Of a stretch of 64,000 nucleotides of DNA, positions 57,326-64,000 are shown piece by piece. The stretch comes from Winogradskyella psychrotolerans (lineage in GTDB: Bacteria; Bacteroidota; Bacteroidia; Flavobacteriales; Flavobacteriaceae). The DNA is taken from positions 186,001-250,000 of the forward strand of contig NZ_JAHKPN010000052.1 of the NCBI RefSeq assembly GCF_018860545.1. The letters are read 5' to 3'. Position 1 is the first letter of the stretch. Each line of letters starts with the position of its first letter. Below the pieces are notes generated by a model that searched no databases, was not told where the DNA came from, and was given only the letters and a program-made list of their open reading frames with translations. The position numbers and the translations under genes were made by a program.

Positions 57326-58228
57326 TTACTTTTTTACAAATGATTCAATTGTAGTATTTATCTCTTCTTCCTTTACAACGTTATCATCAAATAAAAATTT
57401 GTAAAGTGGTTTGTTATCTACTTTAGTTTCTAAGACTAAATCTCTATCTCTGCTGTAAACTTCATCCCATTTTGCTCTAACTAAAGCCCATTTATCTTGA
57501 TTGGCTTTCCACCAATCAATTGTTGCTTGGCATCTGCTATCATCAACCTTTACATAGGTGTTATAGCCTTTTTCTTTAGCTAAAACTACATCTTCTTTTC
57601 CATTTTCTCTTATAATTTTAGCATTGTCTTGATCATGTAACCAACCATACTTAGTAATTTCTTGTCTGTTGCCTCTGAGAGTCACATTATAATCACTTCG
57701 CTTTGTATATTCTCGTCTTGGTAATGGAGCCGTTGTTGTATTTTCCCAATAATCCTTACCATCTACGTGAACCCATGTTCCCGACCCTTCATAACGTGGA
57801 CTATCATCTACTTGATATACTTTTTGTGTCCATTGTCCTTTAACAGCATCGCTAGTTTTATTTTCAAAAAGCCACTCATTATCTCCATTATACATATAGA
57901 AGTCTGTATTTTCAAATAACCAATCTTGCCTCCAGTGTTTAACGATGTGAGGACTATCCGGACGCCCTACCTGTAATAAATGCTGAATTGAAATTTTATC
58001 AGCTTCATCTACAATCGCAACGGCATATTCTAAACCTTTATCCACTTTAGTTTCTGATGGTCTGTAAAGAGAATCATTACTGTAGTTAAACGTTTCACTA
58101 AAATTAAACGTGACTTCAAAACAACCACACATGTTCTTTATAGCTGCTTGATCTTGTGATTTTTTATCCTGTGCATTACTATTAAAAGTAAATGCTAAAA
58201 TAATTGCTAAAACTACGATTTTTCTCAT
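57326..58228 (-). CDS. exported DUF6607-like protein
   Basis: 300 residues with the start at 58228 (MRKIVVLAIILAFTFNSNAQ signal peptide); a TTG 12 codons upstream would spoil the signal and is rejected. The mature part begins KSQDQAAIKNMCGCFEVTFNFSETF, then HIVKHWRQDWLFENTDFYMY, GSGTWVHVDGKDYWENTTTAPLPRREYTKR (in parts) and ITKYGWLHDQDNAKI, which I recognise as DUF6607. It has no known activity. It is the first gene of the minus-strand operon and divergent from the TonB receptor across a shared promoter region. Confidence 0.78.
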   Translation of the reverse strand: MRKIVVLAIILAFTFNSNAQDKKSQDQAAIKNMCGCFEVTFNFSETFNYSNDSLYRPSETKVDKGLEYAVAIVDEADKISIQHLLQVGRPDSPHIVKHWRQDWLFENTDFYMYNGDNEWLFENKTSDAVKGQWTQKVYQVDDSPRYEGSGTWVHVDGKDYWENTTTAPLPRREYTKRSDYNVTLRGNRQEITKYGWLHDQDNAKIIRENGKEDVVLAKEKGYNTYVKVDDSRCQATIDWWKANQDKWALVRAKWDEVYSRDRDLVLETKVDNKPLYKFLFDDNVVKEEEINTTIESFVKK

Positions 58229-58275
58229 TTTATAATATTTGCTAAGGGTTAAAATAAAAATCAAAAATAATTATT

Positions 58276-58312
58276 CTTATTTAGAATGAATTAAAATAAG
58301 ATTCTATATTTG
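58276..58312 (+). promoter_or_regulatory. Fur-box-like dyad and -7 element of the TonB receptor promoter
   Basis: TTATTTAGAAT (58277-58287) and AATTAAAATAA (58289-58299), centred on G288, form a dyad with 8 of 11 matching pairs, extended by C276/G300. The half-site resembles known Fur-type boxes with TTAGAAT arms. TATATTTG (58305-58312), an exact -7 consensus, follows directly, 18 bp before the ATG at 58330. A repressor here would block the promoter and could also affect the divergent DUF6607 operon. Confidence 0.55.
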
Positions 58313-58329
58313 CAGCAAATTTATATAGA

Positions 58330-60474
58330 ATGAGTCTAATTAAAAATAAAAAACTAATTTATTTTTATCTTTTTTTAAGTTGCTTTTTAAATGCACAAGA
58401 AAAAGAAAGAGACAGTACTAAAACGGAAGAATTAAAAGAAGTCGTTGTCGTTGGGGAAAGTAATGTCATGTCTGTTAGTAAGAAACTATTTACAGTAAGC
58501 ACGATAAAAAGGGCCGATATTGATAACTTGGCAGGCTCTAATTTGACAGACATCTTATCTAACAACTTAAATATTACCGTTAGTCCGGATGCTTCATCAG
58601 GGCGCTCAACGGTTAGCCTATTTGGTCTTGATGGACAATATGTAAAAATTCTAATCGATGGCATTCCTATAGTAAGCGATAATGGACTTGGAAATAACAT
58701 TGATATTTCACAACTCAATATAGATGATGTAGAACGTGTAGAAATCGTAGAAGGTTCCATGGGAGTATTATATGGAGATAATGCTGTTGCTGGTGTCATA
58801 AATATTATAACCAAGCGCAGTTTAAAAGAAAAAGGTTGGCAGTTACAATTGTCTTTGCAAGAAGAAACGGTAGGCAATGAATTTGAGTTTTTTGATGAAG
58901 GCAGACATATTCAAAATTTTAGAGCTACGCATCAAGCCAATGAAAAATTATCATATGCTTTTGGTGTATCTCGAAATGATTTTGCTGGGTATTATAATGG
59001 ATATAAAGGTCAAAATTATGTCAATATAGAGGATAACTTAGTTGTAAATGACAGTTTACGTGGCACCGAATGGAATCCAAAAGAACAAATTACAGCGTCT
59101 GCCAATGTAGATTTAGACTTAGGTAAACATAATATATTTTATAAACTACAATACTATAATGAAGATTTAGATATCTATAACCACATTGTGAACGGGCGGT
59201 ATGAAAACGGACAACTAAACCCAACGGCATTAGATGAAAATTATAAAACAGACAGATGGGTCAATAATATAAACGTTTCTGGCCCATTGAAAGGTGCCAC
59301 CAAATATAATTTTTCGTTTTCGTATCAAAATCAGAAGCGCAACTACAAAGAATTCGTTTACAACATCTTTGAACAACAAACACAATCCGTAGAAACTGAT
59401 GCGTTGAGCCAATCTAGTGAAGTTTGGTACTCTAAAGCCTTTGTAAATAACATTGTATCACAATCCCGTTTCTTTGATTTACAATTGGGTTATGAGTTTA
59501 CCAATCAATCTGGTTTTGATGCTAACGCCTCTGGAGCTTATTCAAATGCTGTTGTAGAAAATACCATTACTAACTACGAATTATTTGGAATAACAGAGTT
59601 TCAACCCACAGCTAAATTATCGATAAATCCAGGAGCTAGATTCACGCATAGTTCTCAATTTGATAATCATTTAATATGGTCCTTATCTTCTAATTATAAC
59701 TTTACAGAGACATTAAAATTAAAAGCTGTTGTAGGTTCAGCCTATAGAGCACCAAATTTTGAAGAACTATTCTTCTATTTTGTAGATGCAAATCACAATG
59801 TGCAAGGAAATCCAGATCTTCAACCAGAAGATGGAGTATCTGTTTTTGTGAATTTAAAAGACAATTTTAAAATTGCTAAAGAAGGGTATCTAAATACCAA
59901 CTTCAACTTTTTTCATATCTATTTAAAAGATGCTATTTCTAGCATTACTACAGAAGATAATGATGGAAGAACCTTATTTACACAAGATAATATTGACTAT
60001 AGTTCCCGTTTAGGGTTTACCTTAGATAATAGTTTTATCTACAAAAACTGGAATATTGGACTTGGCGGTACTTATCTCGGAGTTAAAAATGACATCCTAG
60101 AACCTGAATCTAATGACACTGATTATTTATGGAGTTTTAATCTTCAAACGTCATTGGCTTATCAACTACCAAACTGGAATACTACCGTTTCTGCGCAATT
60201 AAAATACACAGGTGAAACCAAAGGTCTTTTCAGTGATAGTGATGGTAATACGTTTACAGGTGTTACAGAATCTTTTACATGGTTAAACGCTTCCATCCGA
60301 ACTAAAATCACACCTCATATTGAGGCCACACTTGGCGCAAGAAATATTTTTGATGTTGTAAATATTAACTCAGTAGCTTCTGCTGGAAGTCATACAAGTA
60401 CAACCTCTACATCTCAACTTATCGGTAACGGCCGATCATATTTTTTAAAATTATTATATAACTTAAATTTTTAA
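58330..60474 (+). CDS. TonB-dependent outer-membrane receptor, probable heme/iron uptake
   Basis: 714 residues, the size of iron-type receptors and smaller than SusC. Signal peptide LIYFYLFLSCFLNAQ, TonB box LKEVVVVGES at about 35-44, plug domain with SGRSTVSLFGLDGQYVKILIDGIPI and VERVEIVEGSMGVLYGDNAVAGVINIIT (as parts), then a beta-barrel with a typical receptor signature SYRAPNFEELFFY-like block near 470 and a C-terminal strand ending LLYNLNF. It is followed 11 bp on by an HmuY-like gene and preceded by a Fur-box-like dyad, so heme or iron is the likely substrate. Confidence 0.92.
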   Translation: MSLIKNKKLIYFYLFLSCFLNAQEKERDSTKTEELKEVVVVGESNVMSVSKKLFTVSTIKRADIDNLAGSNLTDILSNNLNITVSPDASSGRSTVSLFGLDGQYVKILIDGIPIVSDNGLGNNIDISQLNIDDVERVEIVEGSMGVLYGDNAVAGVINIITKRSLKEKGWQLQLSLQEETVGNEFEFFDEGRHIQNFRATHQANEKLSYAFGVSRNDFAGYYNGYKGQNYVNIEDNLVVNDSLRGTEWNPKEQITASANVDLDLGKHNIFYKLQYYNEDLDIYNHIVNGRYENGQLNPTALDENYKTDRWVNNINVSGPLKGATKYNFSFSYQNQKRNYKEFVYNIFEQQTQSVETDALSQSSEVWYSKAFVNNIVSQSRFFDLQLGYEFTNQSGFDANASGAYSNAVVENTITNYELFGITEFQPTAKLSINPGARFTHSSQFDNHLIWSLSSNYNFTETLKLKAVVGSAYRAPNFEELFFYFVDANHNVQGNPDLQPEDGVSVFVNLKDNFKIAKEGYLNTNFNFFHIYLKDAISSITTEDNDGRTLFTQDNIDYSSRLGFTLDNSFIYKNWNIGLGGTYLGVKNDILEPESNDTDYLWSFNLQTSLAYQLPNWNTTVSAQLKYTGETKGLFSDSDGNTFTGVTESFTWLNASIRTKITPHIEATLGARNIFDVVNINSVASAGSHTSTTSTSQLIGNGRSYFLKLLYNLNF

Positions 60475-60485
60475 CACTAACTATT

Positions 60486-61670
60486 ATGACAAACAGATTT
60501 TTAACTTTAATATTATTTATAGGAGCTGCCCTATTTACAAGTTGCAGCAGTGATGATGATGGTACAACAACGACAACTACTCCACCGTCTACAGGTGGCA
60601 TTATAGATCCTGAAGTTGGCGGATTTAATCAGGCTAATCGCGTGTACGTCGATTTAAGTACTGGAATACAAATCTCATCGCGTCGTGATTCATGGGAAAT
60701 TGCCGTTTATAATGGTTCTCAAAATAGAGTATACTTAAATAATGCCTTGTTAGTTTCAGCTGTAGAATTAGAGGGTATTACAGATATCACTTCAGTTACA
60801 GAAACAACAACGTTAACATCTCCCGTAACTTTAAATGCCTTAGACCAAACTTTTTCGCCAACTACAGTAACAGTTTCTACAGTAGCTGAGTTAATGGAAG
60901 GACTTCCTGTAGGATATTACCAATATGGAGATTTAGATGCTGGTATTTCTTTCACTGATAGTAAAGAAGGAGAATTAGCAGGCACTGCATTTGATGAAAT
61001 CTCTAGTACAGATAGTGATAATAACGTTTACATTGTAAATTTAGGAAACGAAATACCGACAACCAACAATGGAACTTTAAATACTACTGGAGACGCAAGA
61101 GGTTATATGAAAGTTAGAGTATTAACCAATGGAAGTAGTTACACTATTCAATACGCTACTTTAGACAATACTGCCGATTACAATGAAATTACAGTTACTA
61201 AAGACAGTAGTTACAATCTTACTGCAGTGAGTTTAACCGATGGACAAGTGGTAAGTGTAGAACCAGAAGCTGATAATTGGGATATCGATTTTGGAGGTGT
61301 ATTTTCGTATTACGGTTTGCAAGGTACTATCGCTGCAGGATTAACATACTCTGATTATACATTGCACAACACACTTGGTGGCGTTGGCTTATATCAAATA
61401 ACAGTTGAAGATGATACGACTCCAAGCTATACTGATTTCACTATAACAGATGTTAATGAGGCTAGTTTAATTTATAACGATCGTGCCGTAGTTGGTAGTG
61501 GTTGGAGAAGTGTAGATTATATGACAGGTGAAACTTCGGTAACAGAAGGTCGCTACTATATTGCAAAAGATACTAATGGCAACTACTATAAATTAAGATT
61601 TACTGCTGTAGAAAGTGAAACAGGAGAAAGAGGTTATCCTCAATTTCAATATGAATTACTAGAGGATTAA
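60486..61670 (+). CDS. HmuY-like surface lipoprotein, probable heme binder
   Basis: 394 residues. Lipoprotein signal ending GAALFTSC-SSDDDG with an acidic surface-export-like tail, then a low-complexity Thr run. The mature region has two related halves with VYVDLSTGIQISSRRDSWEIAVYNG and NWDIDFGGVFSYYGLQG, and a final SGWRSVDYMTG and YYKLRFTAVES, all features of the HmuY family. HmuY binds heme and passes it to its TonB receptor. The receptor gene is directly upstream. About twice the usual mature length, which suggests a duplicated or extended form. Confidence 0.85.
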   Translation: MTNRFLTLILFIGAALFTSCSSDDDGTTTTTTPPSTGGIIDPEVGGFNQANRVYVDLSTGIQISSRRDSWEIAVYNGSQNRVYLNNALLVSAVELEGITDITSVTETTTLTSPVTLNALDQTFSPTTVTVSTVAELMEGLPVGYYQYGDLDAGISFTDSKEGELAGTAFDEISSTDSDNNVYIVNLGNEIPTTNNGTLNTTGDARGYMKVRVLTNGSSYTIQYATLDNTADYNEITVTKDSSYNLTAVSLTDGQVVSVEPEADNWDIDFGGVFSYYGLQGTIAAGLTYSDYTLHNTLGGVGLYQITVEDDTTPSYTDFTITDVNEASLIYNDRAVVGSGWRSVDYMTGETSVTEGRYYIAKDTNGNYYKLRFTAVESETGERGYPQFQYELLED

Positions 61671-61673
61671 TCC

Positions 61674-62537
61674 TTAATGATAGACTGAAAATATTTTAGT
61701 CGCTTCATTATAAGCACTCTCAAAGCTCATGGCATTTAAGTCATGGGCTTTTTTTTGTGTAAAATATGAAAACATTTTTTCAGTAGGCATATTACCTGTT
61801 AAATCATCTTTAGCCATTGGGCAACCACCAAATCCTTGTATAGCTCCATCAAAACGTCTGCAACCTGCTTTATAAGCAGCATCTATTTTTTCGAACCATG
61901 TGGTTGGTGTAGTATGCAAATGTGCCCCAAACTCTATATTTGGATACGCAGGAATTAAATTAGAAAATAAATATGAAATATTCTCAGCATCGGAACTGCC
62001 AATAGTATCACTTAAAGAGAGAATCTTAACACCCATTTTTGCTAAACGCTCCGTCCATTCACCTACGATATCTACATTCCAAGGATCGCCATACGGATTT
62101 CCAAAACCCATAGAAATGTATACCACAACTTCTTTATGGCTTTTATCCGCTATTTCTAAAATTTCAGACAGTGTAACCACAGATTGTGCTATCGTTTTAT
62201 GCGTATTTCGCATTTGAAAGTTTTCGGAAATTGAAAACGGAAAGCCTAAATAATCAATGTCTTTATGAACTGAAGCATCCGTTGCCCCTCTCGTATTAGC
62301 AATAATAGCCAATAATTTACTTTCGGTTTTGCTTAAATCTAATTGCGCTAACACTTCAGCAGTATCTACCATTTGCGGAATGGCTTTTGGTGACACAAAA
62401 CTACCAAAATCAATAGTATCAAAACCTACACGAAGTAACGATTGAATATATTGTACCTTCTTTTCTGTTGGTATAAAATCCTTAATGCCTTGCATAGCAT
62501 CTCTTGGACATTCTATTATTTTAACGGCTTTATTCAT
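61674..62537 (-). CDS. hydroxymethylglutaryl-CoA lyase-like enzyme
   Basis: 287 residues, TIM-barrel lyase of the HMGL family. The entry motif is IIECPRDAMQGIKDFIPTEKK where classical enzymes have a PRDGLQ sequence, so the loop is changed. Metal-site and cleavage blocks follow: AHLHTTPTTWFEKIDAAY (His pair) and GFGGCPMAKDDLTGNMPTEKM, with the catalytic Cys in GGCPMA. It would cut HMG-CoA to acetoacetate and acetyl-CoA in leucine breakdown. The altered substrate loop is usual for Bacteroidota members but leaves the acyl-CoA preference open. It converges on the HmuY-like gene with 3 bp between them. Confidence 0.85.
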   Translation of the reverse strand: MNKAVKIIECPRDAMQGIKDFIPTEKKVQYIQSLLRVGFDTIDFGSFVSPKAIPQMVDTAEVLAQLDLSKTESKLLAIIANTRGATDASVHKDIDYLGFPFSISENFQMRNTHKTIAQSVVTLSEILEIADKSHKEVVVYISMGFGNPYGDPWNVDIVGEWTERLAKMGVKILSLSDTIGSSDAENISYLFSNLIPAYPNIEFGAHLHTTPTTWFEKIDAAYKAGCRRFDGAIQGFGGCPMAKDDLTGNMPTEKMFSYFTQKKAHDLNAMSFESAYNEATKIFSVYH

Positions 62538-62600
62538 TGATTCAAATATACATTAATTGAAATTGAAATTAAACTCGAAACTGAATTTGAAGTGAAAACT

Positions 62601-62656
62601 TTAAGGCTCTGATTATAATATAGATTGTTTATATTATATTGTTAGGAGCTTTAATT
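62601..62656 (-). repeat. imperfect hairpin between peptidase and lyase genes
   Basis: TATAATATA (62614-62622) and TATATTATA (62630-62638) pair perfectly around GATTGTT, and the flanks AAGGCTCT and AGGAGCTTT pair in part. On the minus strand it lies just after the M50 peptidase stop and is followed by a TTAAAGTTTTC stretch, so it may act as a weak terminator. Confidence 0.45.
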
Positions 62657-62670
62657 TCTGTCTGTTTTTT

Positions 62671-63426
62671 TTATGCACCGAATAGCAATTCCCCTAAAAA
62701 ACCAAACCATATTGCAAAACCTGAAATTCCTCCAACCAAACCTGATACTATAAATGAAAATCGATATTTGATAGGAATGATTTTAAAAATAACATAAATT
62801 GAAATTGTTAACCCTACTATTAAACTTATTACTGGAATAATCCATTCATTAAATCCTAAATATCTAGATATTTTGAATTCATCTGCATTAAAATTTGACT
62901 CAGAATTAAATAATGCACTATAAGAAACTTGTACAAAATTAAACACTTCACGAAGAGCAAATAACGACATAAAAACAGCTAACCAATCTACAACTCTAAA
63001 TTGATCTTTCCATTTTTTTCGTCTGAAAAATAAAATTAACAAGCCTATAAAACTTGTAAGTAATGTTTGAGCAGGACCTCCAATAGTTATTAATAACTCA
63101 TGTAACTTATAGGTTTCATTATAAGGATATCGTTCCATCACTATTTTGTCTAAAGCTTCTAACTTTAGTTTTACGTCTTCTGGCCATTCTTCATAATCAA
63201 TAGTCATGTAGGGCTCTGAAATTTTCTTAATTTCTTTTACATCTTCATCTTCTGAAAAATCTTGAGAATAACTCATGCTTCCATAACTTATTGTGGTGTC
63301 ATAGCCAAAATATTTTGCAATTGCAATATGACCAAACTCATGTGTAATGGTCCCAATTATTGTAAACAGGATAAAGGATAAGACAATTATAATAGAAAAC
63401 TTGGGTAGAAAATTGACTTTTAGCAT
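62671..63426 (-). CDS. M50-type membrane metallopeptidase-like protein
   Basis: 251 residues. The zinc motif H29-E-F-G-H33 lies in the first membrane helix region (GTITHEFGHIAIAKYFGYD). Later helices include ELLITIGGPAQTLLTSFIGLLILFF, AVFMSLFALREVFNFVQVSY and WIIPVISLIVGLTISIYVIF. The layout fits site-2-protease-like M50 proteins, but the second metal-ligand motif (NxxPxPxxDG type) is not obvious, so activity is uncertain. It starts 4 bp after the LysE gene stop and is probably co-transcribed with it. Confidence 0.72.
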   Translation of the reverse strand: MLKVNFLPKFSIIIVLSFILFTIIGTITHEFGHIAIAKYFGYDTTISYGSMSYSQDFSEDEDVKEIKKISEPYMTIDYEEWPEDVKLKLEALDKIVMERYPYNETYKLHELLITIGGPAQTLLTSFIGLLILFFRRKKWKDQFRVVDWLAVFMSLFALREVFNFVQVSYSALFNSESNFNADEFKISRYLGFNEWIIPVISLIVGLTISIYVIFKIIPIKYRFSFIVSGLVGGISGFAIWFGFLGELLFGA

Positions 63427-63430
63427 TCTA

Positions 63431-64000
63431 CTAAATTAGAATAAAAATCGCAATCCCAACAAAAACGATAATTTGAAGCCATTTTAAAAACAATCCAGAA
63501 TTTTTATGTTTTAACGTGTAGGTTTTAATTTGTCCGGCTAACAAGGCAATTGATGAAAAAATAATAAACGACACCAACATAAAAATGCCCCCTAAAATAT
63601 AAAACTGAATTACTGTACTCATCGTTTCACTAAACAAGAACCCAGGAAAAAAAGCTAAAAAGAAAATCGTGACTTTTGGATTAAGGACATTCATAAAAAA
63701 GCCTTGGATAAATAATTGTTTCAGACTTTTTTTAGGTGCAACATTAGAATCCAAATTTAGTTGACTATCAGATTTAAACACTTTATAAGCCAAATACAAC
63801 AGGTAAATTGCTCCTAAAAGTTTAATACCAAAGAATATGTTTTCATTGGCTGCTATTATCGCAGAAACACCAAACGCAAGTAACGAGGTGTGAATTATAC
63901 AACCTGTAATTAATCCGCAAACTGTTGCTAAGCCATAAGATTTACCTTGACTAATACTTTGTATTAAAACATAGATATTATCTGGCCCTGGTGAAATAGC
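63431..64000 (-). CDS. LysE/RhtB family exporter (5' end outside window)
   Basis: About 189 C-terminal residues; the frame stays open to the right edge, so the start codon is beyond 64000. The visible part opens with AISPGPDNIYVLIQSISQGK, the family's conserved PGP region, then CGLITGCIIHTSLLAFGVSAII, LGAIYLLYLAYKVFKSDSQ, and QGFFMNVLNPKVTIFFLAFFPGF, the second family hallmark. LysE/RhtB proteins export amino acids. A shorter frame from an internal start at 63799 would lack the N-terminal helices and is rejected. It overlaps no gene and is followed 4 bp on by the M50-type gene. Confidence 0.88.
   Translation of the reverse strand, partial: AISPGPDNIYVLIQSISQGKSYGLATVCGLITGCIIHTSLLAFGVSAIIAANENIFFGIKLLGAIYLLYLAYKVFKSDSQLNLDSNVAPKKSLKQLFIQGFFMNVLNPKVTIFFLAFFPGFLFSETMSTVIQFYILGGIFMLVSFIIFSSIALLAGQIKTYTLKHKNSGLFLKWLQIIVFVGIAIFILI

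Noticed and set aside
58365..58877. 170-codon minus-strand ORF
   Set aside because: Antisense to the TonB receptor plug region, Ser-rich and without motifs; a shadow frame.
1..64000. Mobile elements, CRISPR arrays, tRNA or rRNA genes
   Set aside because: I looked in all intergenic gaps and saw no transposase, no regularly spaced repeats, and no cloverleaf-like or rRNA sequence.

Overview
The window reads as part of the chromosome of a marine-type member of the Flavobacteriia (Bacteroidota). The DNA is AT-rich. It carries a SusC/SusD pair with a hybrid two-component regulator, many lipoproteins, TAnnTTTG-type -7 promoter elements and few Shine-Dalgarno sequences. The housekeeping gene versions (gyrA, clpC, guaB, thrABC, a PgpH-type 7TM-HD phosphodiesterase) are typical of that class. 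Base composition looks even throughout, and I see no insertion sequence, prophage, CRISPR array, tRNA or rRNA gene.

Region 1 (1-23.6 kb) is a locus for fucose-containing sulfated polysaccharide, probably a fucoidan-like glycan. On the minus strand lie a hybrid two-component regulator, SusC, SusD, a secreted S1 sulfatase and a GH29 alpha-L-fucosidase that runs off the left edge. The fucosidase start overlaps the sulfatase stop (ATGA). Next come the genes that use the released sugar: FucP permease, AldA lactaldehyde dehydrogenase and LutABC lactate oxidation on the minus strand, then an AraC-type regulator. Divergently on the plus strand lie a RhaD-type aldolase, FucI isomerase, a FGGY kinase and a class I fructose-1,6-bisphosphatase. 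Together they can take L-fucose through fuculose, fuculose-1-phosphate, and DHAP plus L-lactaldehyde to L-lactate and pyruvate, with the bisphosphatase sending the DHAP half to gluconeogenesis. A 16-bp sequence occurs upstream of both aldA and rhaD in the same orientation relative to each gene and is a candidate shared operator.

Region 2 (23.8-41 kb) is core metabolism and maintenance: a LysE-like membrane protein, PgpH, thiolase, an NlpC/P60 peptidase, a TPR protein, gyrA, clpC, two small uncharacterised proteins, hutH, a TlpA-like lipoprotein and bifunctional NnrDE. Several strong hairpin terminators separate these units.

Region 3 (41-46.2 kb) is the threonine operon thrA-thrB-thrC. Its 385-bp upstream gap holds a good flavobacterial promoter followed by a 33-codon ORF rich in Ile, Ser, Met and Thr codons and then hairpins, which looks like a leader-peptide attenuator. 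Region 4 (46.2-52.7 kb) has a DUF4328-like membrane protein, a GIY-YIG protein, two thioredoxin-fold lipoproteins, an AraC regulator, a QorB-like oxidoreductase and guaB.

Region 5 (52.7-61.7 kb) is an iron- or heme-acquisition cluster. A tight five-gene minus-strand operon encodes a DUF6607-type protein, an ankyrin protein, a DUF2271-type protein, a PepSY-flavodoxin-reductase fusion and a DUF6686-like protein. It diverges from a TonB-dependent receptor and an HmuY-like lipoprotein, with a Fur-box-like dyad in the shared promoter region. The right edge has an HMG-CoA lyase-like enzyme, an M50-type membrane peptidase and a LysE/RhtB exporter truncated by the window end.
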